A stretch of DNA of 64,000 nucleotides from Acheta domesticus (GCA_031308135.1 JAHLJT010000631.1:6487371-6551370), one strand, 5' to 3'; counted from the first letter of the stretch, positions 46,281 to 59,040 are shown. Translations and numbers: made by a program. Notes: a model not told the origin generated them from the letters alone.

Positions 46281-46578
46281 CGTATCTGAATAGGAAATGC
46301 AACCTTTTCCATTTTTTAAGTATTAATGCCGCTACTGAAATAAGTGTCCACGGCCTGCAGCGACATCCATATTTAACCATCGCGATCTCGTGATAATGAA
46401 ACTAAACACTATAGCGGTCTTTATTGCTAACATATCTGAATAGGAAATGCATTCTTTTCCATTTTTAAAGAATTAATGACCCTTCTGATATAGTGTCCAA
46501 GGCCACAAATGACATCCATATTTAATCATTGTGGTCTCTTGATAACAAAACTAAACACTGTAGCGGTGTTTATTGCAC
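46281..46578. repeat. Two tandem copies of a 150-bp unit
   Basis: Each unit starts atctgaataggaaatgca, passes cttttccattttt, gacatccatatttaa and gataa-aaactaaacact, and ends tagcggt-tttattgc. The copies begin at 46281 and 46431. Confidence 0.85.
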
Positions 46579-46784
46579 TCAACATTGCATGAATTAAAAT
46601 TTTTAAAAGCAAACTAGTCCAAATGAGATATTTTTCATGAGAACAAAGTACTTCATATGATAAACGTGTATAGTTATGACTTGATGATTTCTCCCCGCTT
46701 TATATTTTTCAATGTGTTACGCACTTGCGGAAAAGAAATGTCCCAGCAAATAGCGCCAGTTGTAGGTAAATAACGTGGTGAAAT

Positions 46785-46804
46785 ATAGATAGATAGATAG
46801 ATAG
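46785..46804. repeat. (GATA)5 microsatellite
   Basis: tagatagatagatagatag followed by gg. Confidence 0.85.
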
Positions 46805-49535
46805 GGTTTATTCTACAATTGGGCTGATGTTGCCCGGTGGCAGAATACAAAAGAACCTGCCCCGGGTGAGGAATTGCCCCGGGTGAATTCCATATCTCAA
46901 GATATGGAATTTTGGACTCGTTTCGTTCTTATAAAAAAAATCTCCATAACGGTAACTGTGCCTTCCAACGCGGTCGATGAGTTAAGAAGGACAAGTACTC
47001 GTGTCTACACGGAACCAAATTAACAAGGGACCTTTCGACAGGTTCAAGTCGAAATCTAACCTGATTTTTTTTCTATTGAAAGATGTTCACTATTTATACA
47101 GTACAAAGTAACATATACAAAGTAACAAAGTAACATAAACAAAGTATACAAAGTAACATATTATTTAACTGGAATTATTCAATTATCTCGTATATGTTTT
47201 TCATTAGTATTAATTTTCCACTTAAAATGAATGTTTTTGAGCAAATTATGGACTATACAAACAAGACTGTTATTAACTGTATGTACTGGGAAAAAATGAG
47301 CTGCTGTCGTGCATTGGAAGTTACTGAAAAATAAAATGGTGAGTTTCGGCCACGCTGTTTTCGCTAACGCCATGGACAACCCTTGCTGCAGCGGAAAACC
47401 ATTAGCTTTGTTTCACCGCCCTGAATTGGAACTCGTGCCCGTAGGAGCGCTTGTTTCCTCGGCGGACACTCTCTCACAATCCAGGGCTGTACAGACCCCG
47501 CGGAAACTACAATTTGCGTCGTGAAAAGTGGATTTGTTTTCAATAATATCCTGTGTGTGACAGCTATGTTTTTCACACCATATATAAATTGTGAATATCT
47601 ATTTATAGAAGAAATGAGGCCATATTTTGACCTACACCTGTTGAAGCGTCCCTTGTTAGAAACAGGTACTCTCCTTTCTCGCACATCACGTTGAAGTATC
47701 CTAAACCACTAAATAATTTGGAGGTGATCGATTGAGTTTTCCCCATCGATATTAAACTATGCTATTTGTCTTTGCGCTCTGTCTGTCGGAGTCGTGTACG
47801 TATTTCATGTTCTTCAACTAACGTCTAAAGAGCCGAACAGCTTGACGATGTAAAATCAAGCTCTCAATACAGTTGGTTGTATTAGTAAGAAAATAAATAA
47901 AATCTCCTGATATATTTGTCTCATCACCTTGGAGCACTCCCCCTAACCGCCAAACGCTGGGGAAGTACCCCCATTCTCCGGTAGTAGTTGCATATCGGCC
48001 TGCAGATCGCCTGGGGTCAAGGACGATAGCGCGGCGCAGTGGTTGGCCTTGCCGCAGAAGGGCACTCGGCCTTATTCGGCGTTGCGGCATACATATGCGC
48101 TTCTATGAACTGTCTCCTTGCATCTAACTTCTCAGAACACTCGAGGTATTGCGCAAGGTCCTTCATTCTTTTTCGGTTTTTGTTCGGTCAAAGGGAAAAT
48201 GCAAGTCTGTAAGAGCATAAGAATAAAAGAAAAAAATCACAAGTGGGTAGAACAAAACAACACAGACACAGCATGATTACAAAAGTGAATTTCATGTGAA
48301 ATGCATTTGCAAAATAATGAATTGGTATGGAATTAAAAACGAACAAGTGACTTAATACCGTAACGAAACGCAAGCCATGGCGAGAAGTGGTGCGAGTACG
48401 ACGAGCCTTCAAGCATAGGGCCGAGTTACCTATGGAACGTGTTGGGAAATTCTCGTCTTAACCTATGACCTTTGCAAGATATTTGAATCCATTACCTCCC
48501 CCATCTGCGGATATTCAGGGAAATGAACAGACGAGTTTTCCAAAACATCGGCCCCATAGAGTTAGTAGGTGTCCACCGACCTCAGTTTGACGATCCCTGT
48601 TGGAAAAGTATTCATTTTTCCTTGCCATGACCACAACTAATCCACATTTGATTGCCTCGGTTATTATTTTCATTCCCTCGTTCCCTCCTAGAGTTTTGAT
48701 GTCTCCTTCCGAAGAAAATTGCTAATTCGCACTCTGACCGACCGTGGCTTCAATGCTACTTGTAAACGCTTATCTCACTTTCTGAAGTACGATTCAAAAT
48801 ATTGACCTGGTTGGAAAAGATTCTTTCATGAGAGCGCTTCACTGAGAAATTCACTAGGAGGCTCTCGAGTAAGGCTGCTGTTCGAAGGATACTTCAGCGT
48901 ATAATTTTTCTCATGAGCATTTGGTAAAGTAAATCGCTCGTGAGCAAACATCCATAATGTTGTGTGTAGCGCAAAATTATAACCTAAATTATTTATTGTT
49001 ACAAGCTTTCCATAGGTCTGTGGTTACACTACACGCTACCAGCTGTAAGGATGCTTGTCCGGGAATCAAATTCATTAGCACAAAGAGTTGAAAACTGTGG
49101 GTCGTTCAACGAACAAGTTGTATGAACGTGTGCCCTGCCGATCGCAGTGGTCGTGTAGTAACTTGATACATACGAGTCCTGCGATTTTCAAATAATATAC
49201 AAGCATCCAGTATCCAGAAATCACACTCCGCGTGAGCTGTGGTGTTGGATGGTAGTCTGCTCATTGGCCTCGTGCATGGGAACCTCCGCGCCCCACCCGG
49301 ACGCCGACAAGTGAAGGAACCCACCTCGATCTCAAGTGGCACGAACGAGAACGAATATCACGTAAACATTACGAAATAAAAGCCACGCTTAGTAGTAGTG
49401 TAGTATGAATAAATTGAATATTAAGATATTTGAAAGACATCTGCAATTTCATTGTAGTAATTTTTTAATTAAAGAAGAGTTACAATTCATCGAGTTTGAA
49501 TATACTAATTGCACGCATTTTTTTCAACCTGATAT
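46805..49535. other. No gene seen (2.7 kb)
   Basis: AT-rich with scattered GC-richer patches (47380-47520, 47930-48080). The short frames lack domains. A small cluster of tacaaagtaacat units is at 47099-47162. Confidence 0.45.
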
Positions 49536-49600
49536 GCATATACAGGTGTCCCACCAACTATGTACCATCCCCATAACTTCTAAACATCAACATGAAACAA
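49536..49600. repeat. Repeat D end (GGTGTCCCACCAACT), forward fragment
   Basis: tacaggtgtcccaccaacta then tgtaccatccccataacttc. The same sequence in reverse orientation is found split around the Jockey-like LINE (tttagaagttatgggggtgg before it and gttggtgggacaccctgtat after it). Confidence 0.7.
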
Positions 49601-50760
49601 ACATCAACATTAACGATCAGTATGAGAGATTTTTGCCATTTGTTCATCTGAATTGAACTTTTCTTCTACTGAAATTCCAAAGCAATGATAATCAATTTAT
49701 TATGCCTTTATTATTATTATTATGCCTTTATTATTATAAAGGCATAATCAAAAAGGACAAAATAAAAATTTGTAGCGGAAGGACGATAATAATTAAGGTT
49801 CTTTTCAAACTTACAAGAATCGAGCTCAGTGTGTTTGCAGAAACAAACTCTCATTTTAAAACATGGCAAGGGAATGAATGATTAAAGATACTTATTGTAA
49901 TATCCCGATTAATTAAATGATAGATAGGTAGACATTTTCTATTATTATTTACTGTTAATAAACTTCTTATTTAAACACGTACAAAAAGAAGAAAGCAATA
50001 AAATTTTTGAAATATTCTTGACAGACTCTCAGTGCAAATTTAATAAACTTTAACACAAATGCACATCTGCAGTCACAACTGCTAATACTGATTGGAGAGT
50101 TTCTCACTTCATAACGCCACGTGTTGCCACAAACTTAAAAATCCACGGCAGAAGACGGAAGTGTAATGTATTCTTTTCCATTTATGAACAACAGGAGAGG
50201 TACGGTTGCGCAGTGGACGAATAATCATCTTAATTAAAAATTAAATTTACCAACGAAGAGACGTAGGTTGGATTCTTTTCAAGTTTGAGAATGATATTTA
50301 TTATTAAAGAAGACAAGTTACATGCAGATAAATCAATGGAAAAAAATCTCTTATTCCGATCGTTGAAATTAGTATTTCTTAATGTGACCTTTGTGACAAG
50401 ACCCTGGATTGCTTTAGTTAGGCCTCTTATCCCCCATTGCCACCCCTCTCAGTCTCCTCTCTCTCCACGCAAGTCTTGACGCCCCGAAGGCCACTTTACT
50501 GAAGGCGAGGGTTGCAAGGGCTGCTTCACGAAACATTCTCCGTTGAATTCAAAATCACTTATCAGAAAATCTAATTTTATACTCAAATTACTATCAAAAT
50601 ACTAGCATATGATACATTATTTTATTCCTCTTTTCATGATCTATACATTGCTGCTGAAAAAGATATAGTTCCATTTAAAAAATCAAAGATAATTAAATTT
50701 CTCGAAAATTAAAAATGTTATAGACAATTTCTCTTCGGCATGTTACTTGCCCCATGATTC
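49601..50760. other. No gene seen; one small hairpin
   Basis: AT-rich. A hairpin tatgccttta-ttattataaaggcata lies at 49721-49746. Confidence 0.5.
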
Positions 50761-50769
50761 CGCATTGTT

Positions 50770-50823
50770 AATCAAAAACTGCATTTCGACATCCTGAACC
50801 CTTTAGAAGTTATGGGGGTGGTC
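50770..50823 (-). repeat. Repeat D, reverse copy, left of the LINE
   Basis: Ends ctttagaagttatgggggtg just before the LINE. The continuation gttggtgggacaccctgtat appears at 53297, directly after the LINE poly(A). The LINE is therefore inserted in this copy. Confidence 0.65.
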
Positions 50824-50825
50824 CA

Positions 50826-51015
50826 GGAGAAAAACGTATTACTTTCTTACAAAATAATAATGCTGATATTCATACACCATCAGAACCCACTCTATATCAT
50901 TATGACCAGAATATTATTCCAGACATCCTAGACATAACAATATCTAAAAACGTGCAAATCCCATTGTATCAATACGTAACAGCAGATCTTGATTCAGACC
51001 ATTGTCCTGTATGAA
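50826..51015 (+). pseudogene. Endonuclease remnant of the Jockey-like LINE
   Basis: One frame reads GEKRITFLQNNNADIHTPSE, then PDILDITISKNVQIP and DLDSDHCPV before a stop at 51013. The PDILDI and SDH elements are the C-terminal part of APE-type LINE endonucleases. A frame change at about 51010 separates it from the next segment. Confidence 0.75.
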
Positions 51016-53041
51016 AACCCAAATTACAAATTCTGAATTATTACCTAAAATAGTAAACGGTAAAATAAATTGGGAAAAATTTAGATTTACATTAAACATT
51101 TTGTATCCTTATCCCAATCAACTAAAAACAACTGAAAGTATTAATAAAGAAATAGATAACCTCACGAAAGCAATACGGTTAGCAACAATTTTGGCCAACA
51201 AGCCGAAAACAAATACTAATAAAAAAGAGGCTAAAATCCCCGTATATATAATAAATTTAATTAAAGAAAAATGAATTCTAAGACGGAATTGGCAGAAAAC
51301 GAGAGACCCATATACAAAACGCAAACTAAATCAAACTCAAAGAAAAATAAAAGTAAATATAGACGAACATAGATTTAATGGGTTTCAAAATTTCATCGCT
51401 CAAATTCCGAAAGGATCTAGACACCTATGGAGCACAATTAAAAAATTATCTAAAGAAAGTAATAAACTACATCCCTTAAAAACAACAAATAATTTAACAG
51501 CGCTAACGGACAAACTAAAAGCGTTGGCTTTAGCCACTAATTTCGAAACGATGTTTACTCCAAATAAACCGGAAATTATAAATCAAAATAGGCAAATTGA
51601 GAAGTTTTTAACGCTTCCATTCGCTACAGTTCCTCAGAAAATAAAATCCATATCTCCATCTGAAACACGTAACATAATATTTAAATTTAAACTAAAGAAA
51701 TCAGCAGGTAATGATCATATAACAACGCAAATTCTGAAGGAACTTCCGCGGACCACAATAGCAGGACTTACAGCGATATTTAATGCAGCTCTAAGACTTA
51801 ACTACTTTCCAGATATATGGAAACAAGCCGTAATAATTCCAATACGCAAACCTGGTAAGGACCACACTTTGCCCTCAAACTACAGACCAATAAGTTTATT
51901 ACCCAATATAGGAAAAGTGTTTGAAAAATTAATCCTTAAACGGTTAAATAGTTTTCTAAAAGAAAACAATATAATTCCAAAAGAACAATTCGGATTTCGC
52001 GAACATTACTCTACCACTCAGCAGCTTATAAGACTAACTGAAAACATAGCCAACTCATTTCACCAGCATAAACACACACTAGCTATTTTCCTTGATGTAG
52101 AAAAGGCCTTCGATAAAATTTGGCATGCAGGGCTATTGTATAAAATGAGAAATCTGGGAATACCCCATTATCTATATGAAATAATTAAAAGTTTCATACA
52201 AAATCGCTCCTTCGCAGTGAAAATGAATAATACCTTATCTGATCTAAAAATCACGCAAGCTGGAGTACCACAAGATTCACCGCTCTCACCAACCCTCTTT
52301 AACATTTACGTTGCAGACTACCCCCAGATGGAAAGAACAGAAATAGCATGTTTCGCCGATGACACAGTACTGTTTACAACAAACAAAGATGTAGATCAAG
52401 GTAGAGAAATTCTACAATCATCGTTAGATACATTTATAAATTGGTGCTCAAAATGGCAAATAAAAATAAACCCCAATAAATCACAACCCAAGATATTTAC
52501 GCTACGACGACCTAAAATGCCAAACCCACTAATCATTAAAAATGTAAATTTAAAATGGATCAAAAAAGATCAACCAGGAGTACTTCTTGACCAAAAACTA
52601 ACGTGGAAGTATCACATTAAAGAAATAGCCAATAAAACATACGTGAAAATTGCAAAACTATATCCACTTATAAATAACCACTCAAGACTAAGCATAGAAA
52701 ATGGGATAACTATATTCAAATCCATTATCAGACCATCGCTTACTTACGCCTGCCCAGTCTGGGGTGGAGCCGCAAAAAGTAATTTGGAGAAAATTCAGGT
52801 AGTTCAAAACAAATTTTTAAGACGCATAATTAAAGCACCATGGTACGTGTCAAATAGACAAATTAGAAACGAGTTGAACATAGAAAATATAACTACTTAC
52901 ATTAGTAAACTATCAGCAAAATTTTTTGAAGATGAAGAAGAACCAGAAGCAGAAAGCGTTAAAAACTCCAATCTAGGACGATCAGCAGAAGACATAAAAA
53001 TTATTTCAAGGTTCCCCAAGGACAAACTTCGCCCTCCATAA
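51016..53041 (+). pseudogene. Reverse transcriptase of the Jockey-like LINE (one stop)
   Basis: One frame is open from 51016 to 51271, is broken by TGA at 51272-51274, then runs open for 589 codons to 53041. RT motifs in order: KSAGNDHITTQILK (51693), KPGKDHTLPSNYRPISLLPN (51850), EQFGFREHYSTTQQL, LDVEKAFDKIWH (52092), GVPQDSPLSPTLFN (52263), FADDTVL (52351) and a C-terminal WYVSNRQIRNELNI. The catalytic aspartates are intact. The family normally has GVPQGSPLSPTLFN, so the D in QDSPL is an unusual change at a conserved glycine. The product would copy LINE RNA at the target site if intact; this copy is truncated and cannot be autonomous. Confidence 0.88.
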
Positions 53042-53296
53042 ACATTCAAATAAGAAAGCAAATTGAATAAAAAAATGATAAACTTACAGACATTTCATTC
53101 AATGATAAAATACTACAAATTCAAAATGAAGTTTAAAAAAAAATTTCAAACACTAAATCGTAACAAAGTGAGAGGGAGCTTCAAATAAATGAACTCGCCG
53201 CCTGCCTATGCCCTAACACTGTTCTAGTGTTAAATAATTAAAAGCTCTGTAAAATCAATGGATTGAACAGACAGAAAATAAAGCTGTTAAAAAAAA

Positions 53297-53320
53297 GTTG
53301 GTGGGACACCCTGTATATTA
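53297..53320 (-). repeat. Repeat D, reverse copy, right of the LINE
   Basis: gttggtgggacaccctgtat directly after the LINE A-tail; see 50770. Confidence 0.65.
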
Positions 53321-54571
53321 TTACGGTTATTACATTTATTACGTAACAATTAATCATTACAATTATTAACATGAAGAACAGGAATGCAATATCCATACGA
53401 AAAATATGAGTAACCTTCAATGTTACACAACTCGATGTTTTTCCAATTCAGATAAATCCAATGTTTTATTTTTACACTTACACATTTTATTAATTGAGGT
53501 GTTCTCCTGACTATACTAAAAGTTATGGTTTTGAAAAAAAAAGCAATTGACGGTTTGTAGAAGTTTTCGTAATGTAAATCTGAAGGAAAACACCAATCCA
53601 AAAAGACTTTGATGTATTGACCGCTTTAATGAGCAAAACTTTAAGTAATTATTAAAATTGATATAATATTTCAACGTGAGAGTGAGTATGAGCGAGAAGT
53701 TTGCACTTCTCGCTCATAGTACGTAACACACTGTTTTTAACTATTGTTGACAATAAATAAATAAACACATTACAACACATTTTGTAATAACATTCACAAT
53801 CCTCTTTTCCCTAGAAAACCAAAGTTAACTAAAAAATTATACTACAATGCGGTCGATATGCAGAAAACAAAATCCAAAAGAATCTAATCTAACATAAACA
53901 TGAATGCAAAACACATTTAAATTAAATTTAATAGAATATCCTATAATATAACCCGTTCAATTAGTTTCTGTGTTCGATCTAAAATATTGGTTTTGCACAG
54001 AAAATCGTATACGATAATTTCTTCATCAGAATCTATCCATAGCTGAAAACAAGAAACAGTATACTGTTTCATATATGAAAATATTGATATAAATGTTTCT
54101 TATACTTTCATATATGAAAAACACAGAACGTCAATGCACACTATGTCACAGAGCAAATCATTGGTTATTGTGGTATAATGAAAATGAATAATTTTGAGTA
54201 CTGCTGCCATATCAAAACAAAACTTTCAGATATAAATTTCACTACGGCTATTCATTTAAACATTTATTTGAGCAGATTTGCTCTTAATGAGGGGAACCCT
54301 CAACTGCTTGATGCAAACAGATGTTTGTTAAGTATCGAGAAAGAGAATCCTTCAGGAACATTTTTCGAATGCATAGAACGGGTTACACAACTACCAGTCG
54401 CATCCATTGATGGCAAGTTTTGTATTTGCGTCCACCTACGCATCTCTTCCGAGAACCTTAGCGCACGCAGACGCCAGGTTCTACAGAAAGGCGGTTACGG
54501 GTCTTCCCTTCTTTGCTCCGGTACAGATGAAGGAAATCGAACTTCCAAAAGGTTAGATTGAAACGGATTAA
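53321..54571. other. No gene seen; one perfect hairpin
   Basis: AT-rich. The 127-codon frame at 54178 has no domain I recognise. A hairpin with 14-bp perfect arms (tatgagcgagaagt … acttctcgctcata, 4-nt loop) is at 53687-53718. Near-palindromic ttcatatatgaaa occurs twice at 54068-54118. Confidence 0.5.
53687..53718. repeat. Perfect 14-bp hairpin
   Basis: tatgagcgagaagt, loop ttgc, acttctcgctcata. It is not followed by a T-run and has no neighbouring gene, so a terminator role is not supported. Confidence 0.7.
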
Positions 54572-54620
54572 GTAATAATAATAATAAAAATAATAATAAT
54601 AATAACAATAATAATAATAA
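54572..54620. repeat. (TAA)n array, target of the R4/Dong element
   Basis: About 49 bp of TAA/AAT units with two interruptions, directly 5' of the element. A shorter (ATA)n lies directly 3' of it at 58791-58808. Confidence 0.9.
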
Positions 54621-57600
54621 CTCCACCTAGGGAGTACACGACCTTGCAGTTGGTGGTGGAGCTTAAGTACCCCCATGAGCCTTAAAGCTATGTCAGTGGT
54701 AGCCTAGCTTCCGGTAGGGCCTCCCTTGCTGAATAGGTTGAAGGTGAGGGGTCAGACGAAGAAGTACTCCATTTTGAGGAGAGTGGGAACTAAATAGAGA
54801 GGGAAGGGTCATGAAACTTTGGACTTCCTGTTGTCGGCCCATAGAGGGTACAGGAGAGAAACTGAGTTGGCACACCAGGCCACTGATTAGAGTGGAGGCC
54901 CGAACCTTGCATTAGCCAGCGAAGGAGGCTGCCTTCAGCAGTCAGTGAAAATCCCGTAGGGTTTAGTAATGCCGACTGGCGATCGGAGGGACCCCTTGCT
55001 GGGCCCTGCGGGGGGATGTCCCGAGGCCACTGTGGGTCGCAGTAACGGATGGCAGGAAACAACCCGAGGGTTAAGTGTGATCTGTGAACTCGAACTTGCG
55101 TCCTGCGAATCTTCAATTCAAACCAATGAGCAAAATGGATAGAACAAGCAATGTAATGAATCTTAACGTGCCTTGTTCTACCAATGTCCCATACCTGCTC
55201 AGAAACCGAGCTAATGTCACCTTGTCGACATCTGGCCATCCCACGGATGTTAGTCCCAGGTACCCAGAGCCGGCAGTAGCTCGAAGCCATCGTCAGAGAT
55301 GGACCCGGGATGAATTAAAGGAGGTGATGTGGTGCTTTTACTATGCAAAAGCGAAAAATGGGGGCTCAGAAATAGAAGTTTTCAAGGTATGGAGAGAGCG
55401 GAACCCAGATATGAGACCTACCCTAGACTCAAAGAAGCTTGCCAGTCAACGACGATACATACTCAGCAGTGGAAAATTCTCAGCAGATCAACTTGCTGAC
55501 ATTGAGAGAAATGCGGAGTATGTACTTCGCTCGAACAATCCACATGACGAACATGTAGAACTTGAAAATGATGATCCCGTGGAAGGTTCATCTCTTTCCA
55601 GTGAAACACACGTCAGTGGTGAAAATTCATCTGGCAATGAATTACACGATAAGGACATAATGCGAAATCTCCTTCGGCGCGAGATAGAAAGAGTTAGTCA
55701 ACTTCCGCTTGAATCTCGCGAACCGTTGAGGAGAATATACGAAACTGCCAAAGCTAAAAGAGTGATAGAAACAGTGAATTCTGTCTTAAATGAGGCGGTG
55801 GAGATCCCAAACAGAGATCTAGATATTACTGAAATCAATCACATCGTATATGCAACTGGATATCTAGTATCTCAGATAATTTTGGGACTAGCCAAGAACA
55901 CCGACGGCCGACAGCAAAACAGAGTAAACAGCTCTGTACCCCCATGGATGAACAGAAATATGAAACGGATAGCCGACACCCGGCATGAAATATCACTCTT
56001 AGCTGAGGCATCTTCTAAATCAACGTACACCTCTAAAGTTCAACGAAAAATATTCAATGTTGAACAAAAATACCAAATTGAAAATGACACCAGCAGGCTA
56101 ATGGTAGTTGAGAAGCTAAAACAGAAAATTCAAGCATGGGCTCAACGAATAAGAAGGTACAAACGTAGAATAGATTTCCGTGTACAGAACCGGGTGTTTG
56201 AAACAGACGCGAAGAGATTCTATCGCAATCTGACTCAAAACCGAATGGCAAAGCTGTTACTCCTTCAAAAGATGACGTCGAAGCATTTTGGGCAGGAATC
56301 TGGGAGGAGAGCAGATCCTACAACAAAGACGCATCTTGGCTTCAATCTGAAGTTGATGCTGCCGATGAACTTGTGAAACAGTGGAAGATGTTCACCAATT
56401 CTCGGAAGAGGACCTCTTCCAAGCAATTAAGAACATGGGAAACTGGAAGTCCCCCGGGATTGATAAGATCCAGATTTATTGGATTAAGAAATTAACAGCA
56501 ATACATTCTCATCTAGCAAAAGCTGTTAATAAAATGTTTGAAAACCCAAAGGAAATCCCGGAATGGCTCACACGCGGCATCACGTATTTGCTACCCAAAG
56601 CGGGAGACAGCTCTTTGGCGAAGAACTACAGGCCAATTATTTGTCTGCCAGTACTGTACAAAGTTATAACTTCAGCCATAGCTGACAAAATGTATAGACA
56701 TCTAGATAAGAATCATCTAATGCCAGCTGAACAAAAAGGATGTCGTAAAGGCTCTTATGGCTGTAAGGAAATCTTGCTACTGAATAAAGTCATCTTGAAT
56801 GATGTAAAGAAACGCAAACGTAATATGCGCATGGCTTGGATTGACTACCAAAAGGCCTTTGACAGTGTACCACACGATTGGATTTTGAAGACCCTGGAGA
56901 TCTATCTATTTCATCCTAGACTTATTGAATTTTGCAAGGCTAGTATAAAGTCGTGGAGTACCAGGTTACTAATACACAGCGGAAAGGAAGCAGTAGAAAC
57001 CAGAAGTATTCAGATTAACAGGGGAATTTTTCAAGGAGATTCACTATCCCCTCTGCTGTTTTGCATTAGTTTGATTCCACCATCGAGACAGTTGTCGCAA
57101 GCTGGCTTTGGTTTTAAGCTCCATGATGATGAAAGGCCAGTATCACATTTGTTTTACATGGATGATATTAAAGTGTTTGCAAAGAATGAAGCGATTCTCT
57201 CCCAAATGCTGTCTGTCGTGAATGACTTTAGCAATGACATCTGCATGAAGTTTGGTCTTGACAAGTGTGCAAAAATCAATTTAAAAAGAGGCAAAATGAC
57301 CACGTCACAGAACATTGAAATTGATACGCACACTGTGTTTCAAGATCTTGAGCCAGGTAAAAGTTACAAATATCTGGGCATTGAAGAATGTGAAACCATC
57401 TCGAATGACAGAATGAAAGAGAGAATTCGTAGGGAGTATTATAGGCGAGTGAGACTGGTCCTCCATTCCGCTCTGAATTCCAGGAATAAAATATCTGCAA
57501 TAGGTAGTTTGGCGGTACCTGTAGCCGAATACAGTTTTGGACTAGTGGACTGGACTGAGCAAGAAATTCGCACCATGGATCGAAAAACCAGAAAACTGCT

Positions 57601-58790
57601 AACAATGCATCATGTTTCCCACCCTCGAGCTGATATACATAGACTTTATGTGGCACGTAAGGAAGGAGGAAGCGGCCTGAGACAAATTGAGGCCTCCTGG
57701 AACAACGCAATAGTCGGGTTGGGGAAGTATGTAGTCAGCCATCATGATGACCCTCTAATGAGGCAGGTCATGAAATCTGACCGACGAACGGGAAACAGAG
57801 GCATTGTTAGTGTAGCAAGAAACATTGCGAAGAAAACTAGGTAAGACACGTCGAATAACACAGACACTGAACTTCTGATGCTGCTAAACATGAAGTGTCA
57901 GACACAAAAAATGTTAATGAAATCGTGGAGAGACAAACCACTCCACGGACAATACCTAAAAAGAATGGACAAGGTTCAGATCAATAAAGATCAATCATTT
58001 ATGTGGCTTAAAAGGGGAAGAATGAAGCCAGAATCGGAAGCACTTGTAATAGCTGCCCAAGATCAGGCCTTGAGAACACGACATTATGATAAAGCGGTTC
58101 TCAAAATTTCCCAAGATGACAAGTGCCGCATTTGCCTGGAGCAAGTAGAAACCATTGATCATATTGTCTCAGCTTGTCCAATCCTAGCAAAGACCGAATA
58201 CCTGAAAAGACATGACAGGGTGTGTAGCTACCTCCACTGGCAGATCTGTACCGCCCTCGAAGTTCCAAACACATGCCCCAAGTGGTACGAACACTCACCA
58301 AAACCGGTGACGTCTGTTGGATTGGGTACGATATTGTACGACCAACAAATTCAAACTGATCGGACGATAGCGGCAAACAAACCGGATATAGTCATCCGGG
58401 ATTTGGCGAAAAAATCGTGTTTACTTATCGATGTTGCTGTACCTTTCGATCAAAACGTCGTTACCAGGGAAGCAGAGAAACGTCTTAAATACAAGAGTTT
58501 GGAAATCGAGATCAGCCGAATGTGGGGCGTAAAGGCACAGGTCGTCCCGATAGTTATCGGAGCTCTGGGATTTGTTCCGCAAAATTTGTGTAAGAACTTG
58601 TCTAAACTCCCTGGTAATTCAAAAGACTGCGAAGTGCAAGAAATTGCTTTATTTGGAACAGCCCACATTTTGCGCAAAGTATTGTAGAGGCACTGACAGT
58701 CACCGAATCTGCTCCTTAAATAGCTGGTTGCAACCTGGAGTAGATTTTATATTCAGCCGACTCATAACATCTTTAGTCGTGATGTAATGG
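54621..58790 (+). mobile_element. Nearly full-length R4/Dong-type non-LTR retrotransposon in a TAA repeat
   Basis: About 4.17 kb between TAA-rich arrays on both sides, matching the known preference of Dong elements for (TAA)n sites. It has a leader of about 460 bp (54621-55083), one long reading frame with two frameshifts and one stop, and a 3' UTR of about 100 bp ending gtgatgtaatgg. There is no poly(A). A restriction-like endonuclease lies downstream of the RT, as in the R2/R4 group. The near-complete length suggests fairly recent insertion; the breaks make it inactive. Confidence 0.88.
55084..58687 (+). pseudogene. R4/Dong ORF: Myb-like domain, RT, zinc knuckle, restriction-like endonuclease
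   Basis: N-terminus (from 55084, possibly upstream): Myb-like RQRWTRDELKEVMWCFYYAK at about 55290. RT motifs: GNWKSPGIDKIQIYWIKKL (56427), NYRPIICLPVLYKVITS (56625), DYQKAFDSVPHDW (56842), GIFQGDSLSPLLF (57025), FYMDDIKVF (57152) and YKYLGIEE (57368). Zinc knuckle CRICLEQVETIDHIVSAC at 58126. Endonuclease KPDIVIRDLAKKSCLLIDVA (58378), then a K-rich EKRLKYKSLEIE segment. Breaks: an apparent 1-nt loss near 56250, a second near 56377, and TAA at 57842-57844; otherwise the frame is open. RT and endonuclease key residues are retained. The family copies its RNA at a nick made by its own endonuclease. Confidence 0.88.
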
Positions 58791-58808
58791 AATAATAATA
58801 ATAATATT
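58791..58808. repeat. Short (ATA)n after the R4/Dong element
   Basis: aataataataataatatt; together with 54572-54620 it suggests insertion inside one array. Confidence 0.8.
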
Positions 58809-58993
58809 AAAATTGTTGTTTTTTCTTCCTGTTGATCCTGGTTTTATGTTGTGAATATGTAAATGGTAAGTCTTAAAAATGTTTGGACCATATAGGATCA
58901 ATTTTAGGTAGATTTCAGCATTAAAACTTTTGTGGTTTATACATTTATTATTAGCTCGACGTTTCGAGCATTTTGCTTGTGCCTTGTCAAGAC

Positions 58994-58998
<5 letters not shown>
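58809..58998. other. No gene seen
   Basis: Short spacer containing gctcgacgtttcgagc, a small palindrome near 58954-58970. Confidence 0.5.
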
Positions 58999-59027
<29 letters not shown>

Positions 59028-59038
59028 TATAATAATAG
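58999..59038. repeat. Second (TAA)n array
   Basis: Pure TAA units for about 30 bp, then taatatataataatag. It directly precedes the second R4-clade relic. Confidence 0.9.
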
Positions 59039-59040
59039 CA

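Larger units (their letters stand above)
50824..53296 (+). mobile_element. 5'-truncated Jockey-like non-LTR retrotransposon
   Basis: About 2.47 kb: the end of the APE-type endonuclease domain, the full reverse transcriptase region, a short A-rich 3' UTR with aataaag (53277) and a terminal A8 (53289-53296). It is 5'-truncated inside the endonuclease, as is usual for LINEs. The flanking repeat D sequence joins across the insertion. The base composition is more A-rich than its surroundings on the coding strand. Confidence 0.85.

Noticed and set aside
53687..53718. Hairpin as a transcription terminator or microRNA precursor
   Set aside because: Arms of 14 bp are too short for a microRNA precursor, and there is no T-run or neighbouring transcription unit.
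54178..54561. 127-codon frame before the TAA array
   Set aside because: No domain, no splice or promoter context, and no second copy in the window to compare.
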